From assembly GCA_040381555.1 (NCBI GenBank), contig JBEIHC010000059.1:1-17768 (forward strand): a stretch of DNA of 17,768 bases, given 5' to 3'. Each line of letters begins with the position of its first letter. Within the stretch, counting starts at the first letter, position 1. Position numbers and translations under genes: made by a program. The stretch comes from CANHCC01 sp040381555 (lineage in GTDB: Bacteria; Bacteroidota; Bacteroidia; J057; RFSG01). Shown here one piece after another: positions 14,827 to 17,768 of the stretch. The notes beneath the pieces were generated by a model that saw only the letters and a list, made by a program, of their open reading frames with translations, was not told the DNA's origin and did not search any database.

Positions 14827-15408
14827 ATGTTCAGGCTTAAATTAGTAACCGACCCCAGATGGGTAAATATAGCGGAGGGGAATCTCCAAGAAATATTAAC
14901 CGATCATGCTTGGTGTGAGCAAAAAGCCGCCTCCAATTCAATATCCCTTATTGTCGGATATCCGGGTAAGTCCGAAATGGTGAAGAGATTATCCGAAATT
15001 GCCATTGAAGAAATGGAGCACTTTAAACAAGTACATGACATTATTTTGAAACGGGGTTGGGTGCTGGGGCCTGAACGGAAAGACGATTATGTCAATGAAC
15101 TCTATCAGTTTGTGCGAAAGGGAACTAGTAAGAAAGAATATCTCATCAACCGATTGTTATTCGCTGCGATGATTGAGGCTCGTAGTTGTGAAAGATTTCG
15201 AGTTCTATCCGAAAATATTCAAGATGCTGAACTAGCAGAATTCTACCGAAACCTCATGGTGTCAGAAGCCAACCACTATACTGTTTTTCTCTCCTTCGCC
15301 AGAGAATTTGCAGACGGAATGGATGTAGAAGCCCGATGGGAGGAATGGCTCGAATACGAAGCCAAGGTGATTTCTCGTTATGGTACGGCAGAGCGCGTGC
15401 ATGGTTAG
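14827..15408 (+). CDS. miaE: tRNA 2-methylthio-N6-isopentenyladenosine-37 hydroxylase (MiaE)
   Basis: A 193-residue diiron monooxygenase that hydroxylates the ms2i6A modification at position 37 of tRNAs reading UNN codons. All six expected diiron ligands of the ferritin-like four-helix bundle are visible: E31 (DHAWCEQKAAS), E62 and H65 (EEMEHF), E117 (MIEARSCERF), E147 and H150 (SEANHY). The MiaE hallmarks DHAWCEQKAA, HDIILKRGWVLGPERKDDYV and LLFAAMIEARSCERF are complete, and the length is close to the family's 190-250. Start ATG 14827 lies 33 bp after the unknown gene. The AT-rich sequence right at the start (TATATTTATG) looks like a -7 box but is too close to the ATG to serve this gene. MiaE needs MiaA and MiaB products as substrate; those genes are not in the window. 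Confidence 0.94.
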   Translation: MFRLKLVTDPRWVNIAEGNLQEILTDHAWCEQKAASNSISLIVGYPGKSEMVKRLSEIAIEEMEHFKQVHDIILKRGWVLGPERKDDYVNELYQFVRKGTSKKEYLINRLLFAAMIEARSCERFRVLSENIQDAELAEFYRNLMVSEANHYTVFLSFAREFADGMDVEARWEEWLEYEAKVISRYGTAERVHG

Positions 15409-15475
15409 TCCTCCCTGATTTTTCCCTTAACTTTGTCTCATATTGTAAGTTTATCTGAATTAATCCATTCCCCTT

Positions 15476-16075
15476 ATGAAAAAGTATACCCCAGTTTCTT
15501 TCTTTTCCTTATTAATTCTTTTGAGTGTTCTTGCTTTCTCTTGCAGAAATGCTCGTCAGGTACAACGAGTAGATCCCGATACACAAATTGACTTAAGTGG
15601 GCGTTGGAATGACACCGATTCTCGGTTGATGGCAGAAGATTTAATTACCCAATTCAAAGGAATGCCCTGGGTGGAAGAGTTCAGAACCGCTAAAAGCCGT
15701 AAGCCAGTACTGGTGGTTGGGCTCGTTCGCAATAAGAGCCACGAGCACATTGATACGGAAACTTTTATAAAGGATTTGGAAAAATCTGTCATCAAGACAG
15801 GTACTTTATCCTTGGTTCAGGCGGGGGATAAAAGAAATGAACTTCGGTCTGAGAGAGCGGATCAACAAGAGTTCTCCTCTTCAGAAACACGCAAAAAATG
15901 GGGAAAAGAATTGGGTGCTGATTTTATCCTGCAAGGAACTTTGAAGTCTATTGTAGATCAATATAACAAGGAACAGGTTACCTTTTATCAGGTGGATTTA
16001 GAATTGGTTGACATGGAAACAAATGAAATTGTGTGGATGGGCGATAAGAAAATTAAGAAGTATATTAAAGATTAA
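15476..16075 (+). CDS. LpoB-like lipoprotein (penicillin-binding-protein activator family)
   Basis: A 199-residue envelope lipoprotein. The signal peptide (1-22: MKKYTPVSFFSLLILLSVLA...) ends at the lipobox-like LAFSC, so Cys23 should be lipidated. The mature part matches the LpoB/COG3417 pattern: DLSGRWNDTDSRLMAEDLI (about 39-57), PVLVVGLVRNKSHEHIDTETF (about 77-97), LVQAGDKRNELRSERADQQ (about 114-132), GADFILQGTLKSI (about 148-160) and the end VDLELVDMETNEIVWMGDKKIKK (about 173-195). In enterobacteria LpoB activates the bifunctional penicillin-binding protein PBP1B from the outer membrane; whether the Bacteroidota homologue does so is not established. The partner gene at 16145 is a COG3014-like lipoprotein, an association I recall from other phyla. 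Confidence 0.85.
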   Translation: MKKYTPVSFFSLLILLSVLAFSCRNARQVQRVDPDTQIDLSGRWNDTDSRLMAEDLITQFKGMPWVEEFRTAKSRKPVLVVGLVRNKSHEHIDTETFIKDLEKSVIKTGTLSLVQAGDKRNELRSERADQQEFSSSETRKKWGKELGADFILQGTLKSIVDQYNKEQVTFYQVDLELVDMETNEIVWMGDKKIKKYIKD

Positions 16076-16144
16076 GGTTTTCGAAGGTCGTCGATTTTCG
16101 GATTTCTCTCCTTCTTATAATTTCCTTTTCTGAAGGGTATTCAC

Positions 16145-17599
16145 ATGGTTTTCCAACAACTGCTTAACTATTTACAGAGTATACCTGCACTTCTTTTAAT
16201 TAAGCAGATTGGGAATCGGAGGAGTCTTGTAATTATATTTCGGCTTGTTGTCTTGCTTGTATTCTTGCTGTCTTTTGATTCCTGCATGACTTGGTATGAT
16301 AAGCGCCAAGGATATAACAGCGCAATTGAGCATCAAGACTGGCGTTCCGCATCGGAGTGGTTAAATAAGGAAGGAAATAAGCGTAGTCGTAATCGGTTGT
16401 TGTTTCTGCTTGAACAAGGGTTTGTACAGCGGCAATCCGGTTATTTGCGTGCTTCTAATCGGTCTTGGCTGGAAGCAGATCAACTGATGGAAGACTTTCG
16501 AAAAAAACAAGGTTCCGAAATGTTGGCTCTCATTAGTAATCCAATGATGAAGCCCTATCAAGCTGAAGATGCAGAGTTTGTTCTGGTGCACTATTATCTG
16601 GCCTTAAATTTTTTAGAACTGAAGGAGTTTGAGTCCGCCCTGGTAGAATGTCGTAGGATTCAATTGCGGATGCAGGAGTTGGAAGATAAATACAAAGGTA
16701 AGAATCGCTATTCCTGTGATGCTTTTGTTCTGATGCTATCGGGAATGATTTATGAAGCCATGGGCAATTCTAATGATGCCTTTATTGCATACCGAAATGC
16801 TTATAATTGTTATCAGGAGGTGGCAAAAAAACAATTTGACACAGAAGCTCCTCAATCATTAAAAGAAGATATTCTTCGCACAGCTAGGAAGAACGGATTC
16901 TTAGATGAATTAGATCGATATGAAAAGGAATGGGGAATTCAGTGGAACCCTGATACGCTTCGCTCTGCCGAGATTATTATTCTCGTCAACCATGGCTTAG
17001 GACCTGTAAAAGCAGAGAATAGTTTGAGTTTTTTTATGGTTCAGGGAGCCGGAGGTGTGGTTAACTTTACAGATGAATCTGGGACACTGAATTTTCCATT
17101 TATGATGCCTTCTTCTTCAGAGGAAAAAAGTGCACTGGGAAGAGTTCAATCTTTGCGAATCGCTTTTCCTAAATATGTAACAAGAGATAAGCGATATGAT
17201 CAACTAGAGTTGACCATGGGAGGTCAAGTATTTCCGTTGGCAGTTGTCGAAAATGTCAATGCAATTGCCTTTCAGTCATTAGAAGATCGTAAGGCAAGGG
17301 AGTTAGGAAATTCCTTAATGCGATTAGCGGTAAAAAAAGGAATTGAGATGGCATTGCGTGAGCAAGATCAAACCTTGGGAGCAATTGTAGGATTGGCTGG
17401 AGCCATATCTGAAAAAGCGGATACCCGGCATTGGCAAACCCTGCCTTATGAAGTGTTGATGAAACGAATTCCTGTGCAAGCAGGTAGTCACCAACTTATC
17501 CTCAATTGGAAAGGAGTCCAGTCTAAGGCCGATACTTTTTCCGTTTCAATTAAGCCCGGCGAAACCCTATTTCTCTCCCCCACAGGCTGGCAGAAATAA
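16145..17599 (+). CDS. COG3014-like TPR lipoprotein, partner of the LpoB-like protein
   Basis: A 484-residue envelope protein of the COG3014 type. A hydrophobic signal segment (about 27-46: SLVIIFRLVVLLVFLLSFDS) precedes Cys47, the likely lipidation site, followed by MTWYDKRQGYNSAIEHQDW. Two TPR-like helix pairs are visible: DAEFVLVHYYLALNFLELKEFESALVECR (about 140-170) and DAFVLMLSGMIYEAMGNSNDAFIAYRNAYNCY (about 192-223). The C-terminal half (about 275-484) is beta-rich, including SAEIIILVNHGLGPVKAE and QLELTMGGQVFPLAVVENVNA, and ends in SVSIKPGETLFLSPTGW. The N-terminus before the signal is unusually long, about 26 residues, so the true start may lie downstream; no other ATG/GTG/TTG fits well before the hydrophobic stretch. 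It lies 69 bp after the LpoB-like gene. Function is unknown; a joint envelope or peptidoglycan role is inferred from the pairing. Confidence 0.8.
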   Translation: MVFQQLLNYLQSIPALLLIKQIGNRRSLVIIFRLVVLLVFLLSFDSCMTWYDKRQGYNSAIEHQDWRSASEWLNKEGNKRSRNRLLFLLEQGFVQRQSGYLRASNRSWLEADQLMEDFRKKQGSEMLALISNPMMKPYQAEDAEFVLVHYYLALNFLELKEFESALVECRRIQLRMQELEDKYKGKNRYSCDAFVLMLSGMIYEAMGNSNDAFIAYRNAYNCYQEVAKKQFDTEAPQSLKEDILRTARKNGFLDELDRYEKEWGIQWNPDTLRSAEIIILVNHGLGPVKAENSLSFFMVQGAGGVVNFTDESGTLNFPFMMPSSSEEKSALGRVQSLRIAFPKYVTRDKRYDQLELTMGGQVFPLAVVENVNAIAFQSLEDRKARELGNSLMRLAVKKGIEMALREQDQTLGAIVGLAGAISEKADTRHWQTLPYEVLMKRIPVQAGSHQLILNWKGVQSKADTFSVSIKPGETLFLSPTGWQK

Positions 17600-17605
17600 A
17601 TTATC

Positions 17606-17634
17606 GGGTGCAGCACGCAAGTGGCTCTGCACCC
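17606..17634 (+). other. Stem-loop downstream of the COG3014-like gene
   Basis: A perfect 8-bp stem, GGGTGCAG (17606-17613) and CTGCACCC (17627-17634). Inside it a further CAC-GCAA-GTG mini-stem carries a GNRA-type tetraloop. It begins 6 bp after the stop codon at 17597-17599. No T-run follows, so it is not a standard intrinsic terminator, but it may protect or define the mRNA 3' end. Confidence 0.6.
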
Positions 17635-17768
17635 AATAGATTGCCAAGGTTGTGTCTGCTCCCCATTCTTAGTACGTCTTAAAGATAGACAATATTTCAT
17701 TTCTTTGAGTAGAGTGTTAATTCCCTCTGGGGGGCGTGGAGCTAAGGCGAAGTCGTAGCCTGAGCCGA

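Noticed and set aside
14820..14827. Promoter box TATATTTA for miaE
   Set aside because: It runs into the ATG, so a transcript from it would begin inside the gene; the previous gene is close enough for co-transcription.

Overview
The window is a stretch of chromosome from a member of the Bacteroidota. Gene content supports this: a PorT-type outer-membrane barrel of the type IX secretion system beside menG, the rpsU-xerC-hpf cluster, and loose-lipobox lipoproteins. The promoters agree, since several genes are preceded by the Bacteroidota -7 box TAnnTTTG (919-926, 1720-1727, 6156-6163). Start codons sit in A/T-rich leaders with almost no Shine-Dalgarno sequences. The DnaG resembles the flavobacterial form in having no zinc-binding cysteines. 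I cannot place the organism below phylum level. The sequence is dense, mostly housekeeping and mostly on the + strand. I see no prophage, insertion sequence, CRISPR array, defence system, rRNA or tRNA.

Region by region. 1-645 is the 3' part of asnS, followed by about 280 bp with an intrinsic terminator and a promoter. 942-1694 is a DedA-family membrane protein. 1769-3273 is the ribosome/chromosome-maintenance cluster: rpsU (bS21), a XerC/XerD-type recombinase starting with TTG inside the tail of the rpsU terminator, and hpf (ribosome hibernation factor), which has the only strong Shine-Dalgarno sequence in the window. 3295-3325 is the hpf terminator. It is followed directly by ten 16-bp tandem hairpin repeats (3340-3499), packed against the end of a convergent SemiSWEET sugar transporter gene (3507-3761, minus). 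3844-5804 is a two-gene, ATGA-overlapping unit: a metal/corrinoid-binding-like protein without signal peptide, and an HI0933-family flavoprotein. A minus-strand cysteine-rich small lipoprotein (5825-6061) converges on it.

6180-11318 is a compact run of pheT, a CoA-transferase, menG and porT, with gaps of 2-10 bp, probably one operon. It joins tRNA charging, acyl-CoA metabolism, menaquinone methylation and protein secretion. 11393-15408 holds a short-chain dehydrogenase, dnaG (primase), an unrecognised 219-residue protein and miaE (tRNA hydroxylase). 15476-17599 holds an LpoB-like lipoprotein and a COG3014-like TPR lipoprotein, a pair likely to work at the envelope. The last 169 bp contain a hairpin and a GC-rich, low-complexity tail cut by the window edge.

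I did not find a clearly new multi-gene system. The observations most worth following are the 16-bp hairpin array with arm conservation and partial base-pair covariation, the lone perfect Shine-Dalgarno on hpf next to rpsU, the xerC start codon embedded in the rpsU terminator, and the zinc-less primase N-domain.
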